The notes beneath the pieces were generated by a model. That model was not told the DNA's origin and did not search any database. It saw only the letters and a list, made by a program, of their open reading frames with translations. Positions 26,642-34,862 of a stretch of 39,002 nt of DNA are shown in pieces. This DNA comes from Nesterenkonia sphaerica (GTDB lineage: Bacteria; Actinomycetota; Actinomycetes; Actinomycetales; Micrococcaceae). How positions within the stretch are numbered: position 1 is the first letter of the stretch; every line of letters begins with the position of its first letter. The stretch covers positions 1 through 39,002 of the forward strand of contig NZ_VAWA01000019.1 of the NCBI RefSeq assembly GCF_005771565.1. Reading direction: 5' to 3'. Made by a program: the position numbers and the translations under genes.

Positions 26642-26677
26642 CGGGGCTGGACTGCTCCGTCAGACCTCCCAGAGGGT

Positions 26678-27616
26678 TCAGTCGATGAATCCCTGCTCAG
26701 TCAGCCAATCCTCGGCGACGTCGCGGGGATCCTCCCCAGCGGTATCCACCCGGCCATTGAGCTCCATGACGACTTCGTCAGTCAGTGCTTCACTGACCGG
26801 CTGGTGAAGCTCCTCAATGACGGGGTACTCATCCAGCGTCTCCTGACGCAGCGTGAGTGCGCCCTCATAGGGGACGAAGAAGTCCTGGTCATCGTCGAGG
26901 ACGACCAGATCGTTGGCATCGATTCGCGCATCGGTCGAGAAGACTTCGCCGAACTCACAGGAGTCGCCGACCTGCGGGTAGATCAGGTTCAGGTCCAACT
27001 CCACGGCTTGGAAATCAACGTCGTATGCCTCCTCGAGTCCGGGCAGCCCGTCATCGCGGTTGATGAACTCCGAGGCGGCACACAGGCGGTTCTGGTCGGG
27101 GTTCTCGTCAATGAAGTCGGCGGCATCGGTCACAGTGCTGAGACCGTGTTCGCCAGCGAAGTCCTCCGTGACCGCGATCCGGTAGGTGTTTTCGAAGTTC
27201 GCCGGCTCCAACCATGCGATGCCGTTCTCCGCGTCTTCTTCCACCACCGCGCTGTAGAGGTCGTCCGGGAGGTCCTCAGTGGTGTTGCCCAGAATGTCCA
27301 CCCACCCGGTGCCGGTGTAGTCCCAGTACAGGTCGATCTCCTCCGACTCCAGCGCCGCGCGGACGGTCGCTGTGCCGGAAATGCCGGTCTGGTCCACAAT
27401 TTCGGCGCCGGCGTCTTCCAGCAGCAGTGCGGAAATATTGCTCAGCACGTGGGATTCGGTGAACTCCTTGGAGCCGACGGTGAACGTTTCACCGGCCAGC
27501 TCGCGGTCGTCGCCGTTGTCCCCGTCGTCGCCGTTGCCTCCGCAGGCGCTCAGGGCCAGCACCAGCGCTAGGCCTCCGCCGGCGACGCGGGTGTTCCATA
27601 CTCTGTTGTTCCTCAT
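26678..27616 (-). CDS. Osmoprotectant-binding lipoprotein, OpuCC/ProX type
   Basis: A 312-residue substrate-binding lipoprotein. The signal ends in the lipobox L-S-A-C with C25, followed by an acidic linker. The mature part opens T-F-T-V-G-S-K-E-F-T-E-S, then Y-W-D-Y-T-G-T-G-W, both typical of the OpuAC/OpuCC family for glycine betaine, choline or carnitine. GAGGAGG precedes the ATG. It is the last gene of the leftward Opu operon, 74 bp after the second permease. Strongly acidic surface composition fits a high-salt exterior. Confidence 0.92.
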   Translation of the reverse strand: MRNNRVWNTRVAGGGLALVLALSACGGNGDDGDNGDDRELAGETFTVGSKEFTESHVLSNISALLLEDAGAEIVDQTGISGTATVRAALESEEIDLYWDYTGTGWVDILGNTTEDLPDDLYSAVVEEDAENGIAWLEPANFENTYRIAVTEDFAGEHGLSTVTDAADFIDENPDQNRLCAASEFINRDDGLPGLEEAYDVDFQAVELDLNLIYPQVGDSCEFGEVFSTDARIDANDLVVLDDDQDFFVPYEGALTLRQETLDEYPVIEELHQPVSEALTDEVVMELNGRVDTAGEDPRDVAEDWLTEQGFID

Positions 27617-27690
27617 GTCTCATTCCTCCTCTGCGGGCCGCGTTGAATGGCCCATCGTGTGGTTGTTCGCTCCAGCGCTGCCGCAGGAGC

Positions 27691-28467
27691 TCATAGTCCC
27701 CTGGGTCGCAGTGCCTCTTCAATCAGCCCCGCAAGATAGTCGATGAGCAGGGCCAGAATCGCGGTCAGCGCGGCCCCGACGATCTGCACAGTGATGCGGT
27801 TGGTGGACAGCCCGGCCACGATGATGTCACCGAGCCCGCCGGCGTTGATGTATGTCACCAGCGCCGCTGTCCCGACATTGATGACCAAGGCGGTGCGAAT
27901 TCCGGCCAGCATCACCGGTATGGCCAGTGGCAGCTCGATCTTCTGCAACACCGTGCTGCGCGACATGCCCATACCGCGCCCGGCCTCCAACACGGACTTG
28001 TCCACCTGCTCCAGGCCCACCATGGTGTTCAGCAGCACCGGGACGATGGCGTAGAGCACCAAACCGACAATGGCTGCCGCGAAGCCCAGGAACAGGAACG
28101 CCACTGCCAGCAGGACCAGGATGGCGATGGTGGGGACCGCCTGCAGCACGGTGAGCACCGTGACGATGTAGGGCCGGATCCGGCGGGTGAAGGGCCGGGT
28201 GAGCAGTATGCCCAACGGGATCGCAATCAGCAGTGTCAGCGCAGTCGAGACGCCCGTGAGCTGGACGTGCTCCCACACGGCGCGGGTGAGCCGGGCGGCG
28301 TTGAGCGAGCGCTGTTCGATCGAGTCCAGCTCCTGCAGCGACACGTAGATGTAGAGCGCCAGCAGGGAGAGCCCCAGCACTACCGGCATGACCACATAGT
28401 GGCTCAGGCCGGGGGAGCTGGACGCTGCTCTTTCCGGGTGAGCGGTCGGTGGTGCCTGCGTGCTCAT
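27691..28467 (-). CDS. Osmoprotectant ABC transporter permease, second copy
   Basis: A 258-residue permease with about six membrane segments and the family motif G-R-G-M-G-M-S-R-S-T-V-L-Q-K-I-E-L-P, the ATPase-contact loop. It matches OpuCB/OpuCD proteins with an N-terminal extension of ~30 residues. Its ATG overlaps the stop of the ATPase gene by four bases. It pairs with the first permease of the operon as a heterodimeric channel. Confidence 0.92.
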   Translation of the reverse strand: MSTQAPPTAHPERAASSSPGLSHYVVMPVVLGLSLLALYIYVSLQELDSIEQRSLNAARLTRAVWEHVQLTGVSTALTLLIAIPLGILLTRPFTRRIRPYIVTVLTVLQAVPTIAILVLLAVAFLFLGFAAAIVGLVLYAIVPVLLNTMVGLEQVDKSVLEAGRGMGMSRSTVLQKIELPLAIPVMLAGIRTALVINVGTAALVTYINAGGLGDIIVAGLSTNRITVQIVGAALTAILALLIDYLAGLIEEALRPRGL

Positions 28468-29657
28468 GGTTCATTACCCAGACTCGCGCGGGCCTCCGTC
28501 ACGGCTGACGCGCGCATCGATCGGATGGCGTCGTTGATCTGCTCGATGTCCACCACGCCCTGCAGTCGCCCGGCGTCGTCGACCACCAGCGTGACCGCGT
28601 AGCGTGCGGCGATGAGCTCGTTCAATGCGTCACTCAGGGTGGCCCGGGGCTCCACAATCGCTCGCGGAGGCTGCCCGATCTCGCCCAGCGAGGCCCCTTC
28701 GGGTGCGCGTTTCAGGTCCTCGGGACCCACCCAGCGGTGCGGGCGGCCCGCCTCATCGACCACAATCAGGGCACTCTCAGAAGAGTTCCGCAGTATCTCC
28801 CGGGCCTCAGCCAGGGTGGTGGTCGCTGGCGCAGTCGGCCAGGGCCGAGGATCAATATCCCCCACATGGCTGAGGTTGAGACGTTTCAGTGAGGCGCCTC
28901 CACCGATGAACTCAGCGACAAAATCATCCGCAGGTGCCGCCAGGATCTGCTCCGGGGTGTCGTACTGAGCCAGCTCCGAGCCTTCCTTGAAGATCGCAAT
29001 GCGGTCACCCATCTTGATGGCCTCGTCAATGTCGTGGGTGACGAACACGATCGTCTTGCGGACTTCGCTCTGCACCCGCAGGAACTCATTCTGCAACCGG
29101 TCACGGGTGATGGGGTCGATCGCGCCGAACGGCTCATCCATCAGCAACACACTAGGGTCTCCCCCCAGCGCGCGGGCCACCCCGACGCGCTGCTGCTGCC
29201 CGCCTGACAGCTGCTTGGGGTACCGGTGCCGGTAAATCTCCGGGTCCATGTTGACCATGTGGAGCAGCTCGTCGACCCGCGCATCGATCCGGCTCTTCTC
29301 CCAGCCGAGCAGCTTCGGGACCGTGGCCACATTCTCCCCAATGGTCATGTGCGGAAAGAGGCCGGTCTGCTGAATGACGTAGCCGATGCGCCGGCGCAGC
29401 TGGTCGGCGTCAGTCCGGGTGACGTCCTCCCCGTTGAGGATGATCCGGCCAGAGGTCGGCTCAATGATCCGGTTGATCATCTTCATCGTGGTGGTCTTGC
29501 CACACCCGGAGGGACCCACCAGCACCACGATCTCACCTTCGTTGATGTCCAGGTTCAGCCCGTCCACGGCATTGCGCTGCTGCCCCGGGTAGTGCTTGGT
29601 GAGCTTCTCGAGGCGGATCATCACCTGACGGGTCTCATGTGAGTCTGCAGAGGTCAT
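28464..29657 (-). CDS. Osmoprotectant ABC transporter ATPase with tandem CBS domains
   Basis: A 397-residue OpuCA/ProV-type ATPase. Walker A is G-P-S-G-C-G-K-T (48-55), the signature L-S-G-G-Q-Q-Q-R, and Walker B L-L-M-D-E-P-F-G-A-I-D. Two CBS domains occupy the C-terminal ~120 residues. In OpuA such domains sense ionic strength or cyclic-di-AMP, so gating by osmotic state is probable (family knowledge). It overlaps both neighbouring permease genes by four bases. Confidence 0.94.
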   Translation of the reverse strand: MTSADSHETRQVMIRLEKLTKHYPGQQRNAVDGLNLDINEGEIVVLVGPSGCGKTTTMKMINRIIEPTSGRIILNGEDVTRTDADQLRRRIGYVIQQTGLFPHMTIGENVATVPKLLGWEKSRIDARVDELLHMVNMDPEIYRHRYPKQLSGGQQQRVGVARALGGDPSVLLMDEPFGAIDPITRDRLQNEFLRVQSEVRKTIVFVTHDIDEAIKMGDRIAIFKEGSELAQYDTPEQILAAPADDFVAEFIGGGASLKRLNLSHVGDIDPRPWPTAPATTTLAEAREILRNSSESALIVVDEAGRPHRWVGPEDLKRAPEGASLGEIGQPPRAIVEPRATLSDALNELIAARYAVTLVVDDAGRLQGVVDIEQINDAIRSMRASAVTEARASLGNEP

Positions 29658-30298
29658 TGGATTCCTTTGGATGTCGTCAGCTTCCGGGCGGTGTAGAACA
29701 GCAGGTCGAACAGCACCGCCAGGATCATCACGCCCAAGGCCCCGGCCAACACCAGGTTGACCGCCACCGGCGTTCCGACTCGGGCCAGACCGGTGAAGAT
29801 GAGGTCGCCGTATCCGGGTCCGTTGATGATCGCGGCAATGGCGGTGATGCCCAGCAGCACCAGCGTGGTGACCCGGATCCCGGTGATGATCACCGGCCAG
29901 GCCAGCGGCAGTTCGATCCGCAGCAGACGCTGCCGGCGGCTCAGTCCCATCCCCTTGGCTGCCTCCAGCACCGCCGGGTCGACGCCGCGGAGCCCGGTGA
30001 TGGTGTTACGCACCACCGGCATCAGCCCGTAGAGCGTCAGCGCCACCACAGTGGGCGGCCAGCCCAGCCCCAGCGGACCCAACAGCAGGATGAACAGCGC
30101 GAAGGAGGGAATGGTGAGGATTGCTCCGGTGACGGCCAGAACAGTTCCGCGAGCGCGCGCGTTCTGATACGTGGCGATCCCGAGGGTGACGCCGATGATG
30201 GTGGCCAGCAGCACCGAGAGAGCGACGACGCCGGCATGCTCAAGCCCCAGCTCGACCATGTCGGACGAGCGCGTCTCGAGAAACTCAAGAAAACTCAA
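29654..30298 (-). CDS. Osmoprotectant ABC transporter permease, first copy
   Basis: A 214-residue permease, first gene of the leftward Opu operon. M-S-F-L-E-F-L-E-T-R opens the protein in the usual OpuCB way, and the ATPase-contact loop is A-A-K-G-M-G-L-S-R-R-Q-R-L-L-R-I-E-L-P. The start is TTG at 30298 with GGAGG almost adjacent. An ATG at 30259 would remove the conserved N terminus. The 70-bp gap to glsA must hold the operon promoter, though no clear hexamers are seen. Confidence 0.91.
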   Translation of the reverse strand: MSFLEFLETRSSDMVELGLEHAGVVALSVLLATIIGVTLGIATYQNARARGTVLAVTGAILTIPSFALFILLLGPLGLGWPPTVVALTLYGLMPVVRNTITGLRGVDPAVLEAAKGMGLSRRQRLLRIELPLAWPVIITGIRVTTLVLLGITAIAAIINGPGYGDLIFTGLARVGTPVAVNLVLAGALGVMILAVLFDLLFYTARKLTTSKGIQ

Positions 30299-30368
30299 GC
30301 CTCCGCCTTTCTTCGAATCTCGGGTATTTCTGCTGTACGTCTTCTGGACAGGCTATCGCCTAATGGCG

Positions 30369-32183
30369 CTAGTAGTAGTCCCGAATCAGCGAGGTGACCT
30401 CGCGCATGTACTGATCGACCCGCGTGAAGGCCTCTCTGGTCAGCGCACGCCACATCTCTCCGGCCAGCCGCGGGTCATGCTTTTCCAGATGGTCGATGGT
30501 GGCAGCGCTGAGCACTTTGACCTCCACCGCCCCCTGCGCCCGCTGGGTGACTTCCTGGCGCTGTTCGCGGCCCAGGGCCAGTTCACCGAAGGTCATCCCC
30601 GGTCCCAGCGTGCCGAGCTCAACCCGGTTGCCCTCGGCGTCACGGGCGGTGGTCGTGATCCTTCCGGAGACGATGAAGTACACCCCGTCGAAGCGCTGAC
30701 CCACCCGGCGCACCACCTCAGCGTCCTGGTAGAAGCGTGACTCCATGTGCCGTTCCAGCTCTTCGGCCTCCGCCACCGACAGGGAGGATATTGCCGCAGC
30801 CTCGGTAACGGGCACTTTGCTGGGGGTGGACAGCTCCGGAGAGTGCCGTTGGAGCAGCTGATCCTCGCAATGGGCGATCGCCATGCTCCGCGTGAGGAAA
30901 ATAGTGGACTCCTCTGCACCCACAGCCGTGGCGAGTCGGTCCTCAGGGTCCACAAAGACCAGCTCACGGTGGGCGTGGCGCAGCTGCTTTTCCAGCGTAG
31001 CCAGCATGGTGTGTGACATGGTGCTGACCTCGTCCACCCGACGGGCGTCCAGCACCACAAACTCCACGGCTTCGTCGAGGCTGCTGAGCTCCCGGATCAC
31101 CGACTCTGTCCCGGCGAAGAGCAGGTCACCGGTCAGTTCAACCACGACCCCCCGGTCGCCCAGCTCACGCAGGATGGCCGCCGCCTCATCAGTCCGGCGG
31201 ACCGCCGAGGGCACATAGGCAATCGAGTGGATGGCGCGGATGGCAGAGCGTCCAGCCCGGGCAGAGCGCACAAAGTGCATCTCCATGTCAGCTGACATTC
31301 GCCGGCAGGTGGCCTCGCCACGCACGCTGGTGCCATGGACGTCCAGGGGCGGAGAGAACACGGCCAGGCCAGCCTGCCCCGGCAGCACCGCGAGGGTCCC
31401 CCCGCCGACACCCGACTTCGCAGGCATACCGACCGAGGCGACCCAGTCCCCGGCGTTGTCATACATCCCGGAGGTCATCATCACCGAGAGCACGCGCTCC
31501 ACGGCCTCCACCCCTAGAGCCTCGTGCCCAGTGACCGGGTTGGTCCCACTGTTGGCCAGGGTCGCTGCCATCAGGGACAGGTCCCGGCAGGTGATCTGGA
31601 CAGCACACTGGCGCAGGTACGTTTCCAGCGCGGTGGTGGGGGGCGATTCCAGGAGGCCGAAGGAGCTCATCAGGTAAGCCAGCGCGTGGTTATGGTCGCT
31701 GTTGCGCCGCTCGGCGGTGTAGACCCCCCGGTGACTGGCGAGCTGGCGGTCGGTGAACCCGGAATAGAAGTCGGCAATGCGGTTGATGGCGGTCTTGCCG
31801 CCTGCGCCCTTAATCAGCGACGCCACCGCCAGCGCCCCGGCATTGATCATGGCGTTGGCGGGCCGGCCCGTCTTCGGGGCCAGCGAAATTTCAGTGAAGG
31901 AATCCCCTGAGGGTTCGACGTCGACCTTTGCATCCACGGTCTCCAGCCCATGTTCCTCCAGCGCCAGCCCATAGCTGAAAGGCTTGGACAGCGACTGCAT
32001 GGAGAACTCTTTGCTGGTGGTGCCGACTTCATAGACGTACCCGTCCACAGTGGCCAGGCAGATGCCGAAGTCCTCGGGGTCAACGCGGCGACCCTTGGGC
32101 GCGACGGCATAGGGCTGGCCCTCTCGCAGCTCCGCGATCTCTGCGTGGAGCTGGTGCAGGTACTTCTCAATGGGAGAGTTCAT
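30369..32183 (-). CDS. glsA: Glutaminase fused to STAS and cyclic-nucleotide-binding domains
   Basis: A 604-residue protein starting at the ATG 32183. Residues 1-310 are a serine-dependent glutaminase with the S-x-x-K pair S64/K67 (Q-S-L-S-K-P-F), which makes glutamate and ammonia from glutamine. Residues ~330-430 form a STAS domain and ~465-590 a cNMP-binding/Crp-like sensor domain with G-x-Y-F-I-V-S-G and F-G-E-L-A-L-G. The sensor domains imply regulation by a small ligand or partner protein. No good ribosome-binding site is visible. It lies between the Opu operon and bS22, and may supply glutamate as K+ counter-ion or for proline and ectoine. Confidence 0.92.
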   Translation of the reverse strand: MNSPIEKYLHQLHAEIAELREGQPYAVAPKGRRVDPEDFGICLATVDGYVYEVGTTSKEFSMQSLSKPFSYGLALEEHGLETVDAKVDVEPSGDSFTEISLAPKTGRPANAMINAGALAVASLIKGAGGKTAINRIADFYSGFTDRQLASHRGVYTAERRNSDHNHALAYLMSSFGLLESPPTTALETYLRQCAVQITCRDLSLMAATLANSGTNPVTGHEALGVEAVERVLSVMMTSGMYDNAGDWVASVGMPAKSGVGGGTLAVLPGQAGLAVFSPPLDVHGTSVRGEATCRRMSADMEMHFVRSARAGRSAIRAIHSIAYVPSAVRRTDEAAAILRELGDRGVVVELTGDLLFAGTESVIRELSSLDEAVEFVVLDARRVDEVSTMSHTMLATLEKQLRHAHRELVFVDPEDRLATAVGAEESTIFLTRSMAIAHCEDQLLQRHSPELSTPSKVPVTEAAAISSLSVAEAEELERHMESRFYQDAEVVRRVGQRFDGVYFIVSGRITTTARDAEGNRVELGTLGPGMTFGELALGREQRQEVTQRAQGAVEVKVLSAATIDHLEKHDPRLAGEMWRALTREAFTRVDQYMREVTSLIRDYY

Positions 32184-32372
32184 TGGTAGACATCGTACGG
32201 GGCACCGCCCTCGGCCCTGCCGCCTGCGCCGACTCGGCCGCGCTGCCGCCACCAGCCACCCGGGCCTGCCTGGTTAGCCCTTCACCAGCAGAGTCGGTAG
32301 ACTTCCCCAAGACCTTTTTGGCCTACGGGGCAGGTAGTTGCTCCACCCACCGACGTAAGGACTGTTCACCCT

Positions 32373-32468
32373 ATGGGCTCAGTGATCAAGAAGCGCCGTA
32401 AGCGCATGGCGAAGAAGAAGCACCGCAAACGTCTGCGGAAAACCCGCCACCAGCGGCGCAATAAGTAG
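32373..32468 (+). CDS. bS22 / AURKAIP1-COX24-domain ribosomal protein
   Basis: A 31-residue, extremely basic peptide too short for most gene finders. It opens M-G-S-V-I-K-K-R-R-K-R-M and continues K-K-K-H-R-K, nearly identical to the small mycobacterial ribosomal protein bS22, which binds the 30S subunit. A perfect terminator follows within 20 bp. The ~190-bp divergent gap to glsA carries its promoter. Confidence 0.93.
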   Translation: MGSVIKKRRKRMAKKKHRKRLRKTRHQRRNK

Positions 32469-32485
32469 TACAAGTTTCACGCACG

Positions 32486-32509
32486 GCCCCGGCTCCGGCC
32501 GGGGCTTTT
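32486..32509 (+). terminator. Rho-independent terminator of the bS22 gene
   Basis: GCCCCGGC (32486-32493), loop TCCG, then GCCGGGGC (32498-32505) followed by TTTT. A textbook GC stem and T-run. Confidence 0.9.
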
Positions 32510-32544
32510 GCGTTTCCGGTCCCCTCCCCCGGCAGGAGCTACCT

Positions 32545-32811
32545 ATGTCTGAGTCGTCCGGCGTCGTCGTCGATGTGCTCACCCGGCCCGAGTGTCACCT
32601 CTGCACGGAGGCGCTGCGGGTCACTGCGGAAGTGTGCGCGGAGTTCGGCCTCACGCCCCAGGAGACCACTATTGAGCACGACGACGCCCTGCGCGCCCAG
32701 TTCTCCGAAGAGATCCCGGTACTGCGGATCAACGGGAAGGTCCGGGACTTCTGGAAGATTGACCCGGTGCGGCTGCGTCGGCTGCTGGCCGAGGCCACTG
32801 CCAGCCGCTGA
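32545..32811 (+). CDS. Glutaredoxin/thioredoxin-fold small protein
   Basis: An 88-residue protein with the redox motif C-H-L-C (C17, C20) after a beta strand V-V-V-D-V-L-T-R-P-E, and the cis-proline segment E-I-P-V-L-R-I-N-G-K. It matches the DUF836/glutaredoxin-like family common in actinobacteria. AGGAG precedes the ATG. It is a single gene, convergent with proC. Partner unknown. Confidence 0.88.
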   Translation: MSESSGVVVDVLTRPECHLCTEALRVTAEVCAEFGLTPQETTIEHDDALRAQFSEEIPVLRINGKVRDFWKIDPVRLRRLLAEATASR

Positions 32812-32850
32812 GCCGGATTCACTGGCGCCGACTGGCCCCTGGCGCCCTCA

Positions 32851-32911
32851 CTGGCCGAATCTGCCGCTAATTCGACGTCGCTGAGCCGGCTGAAGCGGCA
32901 TATTCGGCCAG
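32851..32911. repeat. 61-bp palindromic repeat, copy 2
   Basis: Arms 32851-32872 and 32890-32911 flank a 17-base loop, the same layout as copy 1 at 285-345. The arms are near-identical between copies (core TGGCCGAATATGC on the right arm read in reverse), while the loops differ. It fills the gap between the convergent glutaredoxin-like and proC genes and abuts the proC stop codon at 32912. Confidence 0.7.
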
Positions 32912-33748
32912 TCAGCCGCGCAGCTGGGCAGTGATCTCTGCCGCGCGCGCGGCACTGGCCTGCGCGCCGGCCCGGATGGTGGCGTCCATGCCTGCGGCGT
33001 CGAAGGTCTCGATAGCCTTTTGCGTGGTCCCGTTGGGGCTGGTCACGTTGCGCCGCAGCTGGGCGGCGTCGTTCTGTCCGCGGTTCTCGATGAGCATTTT
33101 GCCGGCACCGTAGATGGTCTGGGCGGCGAGGTCCGCGGCCAGTTCAGGGTCCAGGCCCATCTCCACACCTGCGGCGGCCATATGCTCGGCGAGGTAAAAC
33201 GCATAGGCCGGGCCGGAGCCGGCCACGCCGGTCAGCGCGTCAATCTGCTGTTCGTCCAGCACGTGGACCGAGCCTGCGGCGCCAAGCAGCTGTGCAACCA
33301 TCTCGGTCTGATCGTGGCCCACGGCCGAACCGGGCGACAGGCCCACCACTCCGGCCCCGACTGACATTGGCGTGTTCGGCATCGCCCGCAGGACGGGCTG
33401 GCCCGGGGCCAGGGCTGACTCCATCATCTCTACCGTGACGGCCGCGGCGACGGAGACCACGACGGCCTGCGGCTGGAGTGCGTCTTTGATCCCGGAGCAG
33501 AGGTCTACGATCTGGTGTGGCTTGACCCCGAGGAAAACCACGTCCGCCTGGGCTGCTGCGGTGGTGTTGGCAGCGTCGTCGTGCTCCTCAGAAAGCACAG
33601 TGACCCCGTATTGCTGCGAGCGCTGCTGCGCCGAGGCAGCCGAGCGTGCGGTGCCGACGACGTCTTCGGTCGGCACTCCAGAGCCCAACAGACCGGTCAG
33701 AATGGCGCCGTTCATGGACCCCAGCCCGAGCATGGCGATCTTGGTCAT
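32912..33748 (-). CDS. proC: Pyrroline-5-carboxylate reductase
   Basis: A 278-residue enzyme for the last step of proline synthesis, reducing pyrroline-5-carboxylate with NAD(P)H. The Rossmann motif is M-L-G-L-G-S-M-N-G-A-I. R-A-M-P-N-T-P and the family signature near G-V-A-G-S-G-P-A-Y are present, as is T-S-P-N-G-T-T. AAAGGAG precedes the ATG at 33748; a longer upstream frame is not convincing. Proline is also an osmolyte, so its place in this neighbourhood is fitting. Confidence 0.96.
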   Translation of the reverse strand: MTKIAMLGLGSMNGAILTGLLGSGVPTEDVVGTARSAASAQQRSQQYGVTVLSEEHDDAANTTAAAQADVVFLGVKPHQIVDLCSGIKDALQPQAVVVSVAAAVTVEMMESALAPGQPVLRAMPNTPMSVGAGVVGLSPGSAVGHDQTEMVAQLLGAAGSVHVLDEQQIDALTGVAGSGPAYAFYLAEHMAAAGVEMGLDPELAADLAAQTIYGAGKMLIENRGQNDAAQLRRNVTSPNGTTQKAIETFDAAGMDATIRAGAQASAARAAEITAQLRG

Positions 33749-33877
33749 AATGCTCCTTTCAAAGTGCGGCTGCCGGGCGCCCGCTGGCGCTGGGCTGCCA
33801 ACCTTCCTCCCCGACCCATCCACCCACTCTACAAGTCCGCCCAAGGCCCAGCGCCGCGACTCCCACCCTCGGGTGGT

Positions 33878-34753
33878 CTACCCCTGGTTCTGGGTGGAAT
33901 GCGCCGCGGCGTAAGCGTCAATGACCTCCTGCGGAGCCTCGCCGGGGAGCCGGAAGTCCTGGTGCAGCTGGCGGGTCAGTTTCTCCAGCGCGGCACTCAA
34001 TTGGTCAGCCCGCAGCCGCACCGACTCCTCCGGCCGCTCCAAGGCTGCATCGCGAATACGCAGTGCGTACGGAAGCTGACTGGACAAAGACTGATGGTGG
34101 TCCGTCTCCAGAAAATAGAAGACCTCAGCATGCTGCGTGAGGTCCACGCGGACCAAGCCGATCGCTTCCATGAGGGACTCAAGGGTTCTGCACACCGCGT
34201 CCGGTTCCACCCTGGCCACGTGGTGTGCGAAGTCGGCATCAGCCGGGGACCTCAGGTCCAGCGCCAGCGAACGGCGGCGAGCCAGCGGAGGAAAGATCTG
34301 ACTGAACCACGTCAAAGCGGCTGTGAGCAGGGCGAATCCCGTGATGGCCTGCAACGGTCCCAGAATCCGCGGCGCCGACTGGGTCGGGACCAGGTCTCCA
34401 TAACCGAGCGTGGACACGGTCACCATGGAGATATAGAACGCGTCCAGCACGTGCGTATGGGTCGCTGGCTCCACCTCAGAGGAATACTCGAACCCCTCGG
34501 GAAGATGGGGGTAATAGATCAAGGCCCACCCCACAATTTGCAGCGCCACCCACATCACGATCACGCCCACCATTGCCGCCGGGCCCACAATATGGCCCAC
34601 CCGGGACCTCAGGACCCTGGTAGCCCTCCACACCGCAGCAAGCAGCCCAGAACTGAGAGATCCTTGCCCTTTGGGGTGGAACAGCGTCTGAAACATATCC
34701 CAGAGCCCCACGGCCACCAGCGCCACTCCCGCCAAGGTCAGGACAATACTCAT
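33878..34753 (-). CDS. Two-TM potassium channel with C-terminal cytoplasmic domain
   Basis: A 291-residue membrane protein. A short N-terminal hydrophobic segment (2-20) is followed by an outer helix (~58-80), a pore loop with the selectivity filter T-L-G-Y-G-D at 115-120, and an inner helix (~132-152). The ~130-residue cytoplasmic tail is not an RCK domain. A diverged copy of its last ~70 residues recurs at 38759-38980. GAGGAC precedes the ATG. Function as K+ channel is confident. Gating is unknown. Confidence 0.88.
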   Translation of the reverse strand: MSIVLTLAGVALVAVGLWDMFQTLFHPKGQGSLSSGLLAAVWRATRVLRSRVGHIVGPAAMVGVIVMWVALQIVGWALIYYPHLPEGFEYSSEVEPATHTHVLDAFYISMVTVSTLGYGDLVPTQSAPRILGPLQAITGFALLTAALTWFSQIFPPLARRRSLALDLRSPADADFAHHVARVEPDAVCRTLESLMEAIGLVRVDLTQHAEVFYFLETDHHQSLSSQLPYALRIRDAALERPEESVRLRADQLSAALEKLTRQLHQDFRLPGEAPQEVIDAYAAAHSTQNQG

Positions 34754-34862
34754 CAGGTCCTCATTTCTGCATGGGAGGGCGGCTGCTTCTGGCCGCAGGA
34801 TCAGCGTCTCAGCTTAGGGCCCGTAGTCTGGATTAGTCCGACCCCGCGCTGAGGCCAGGGAC

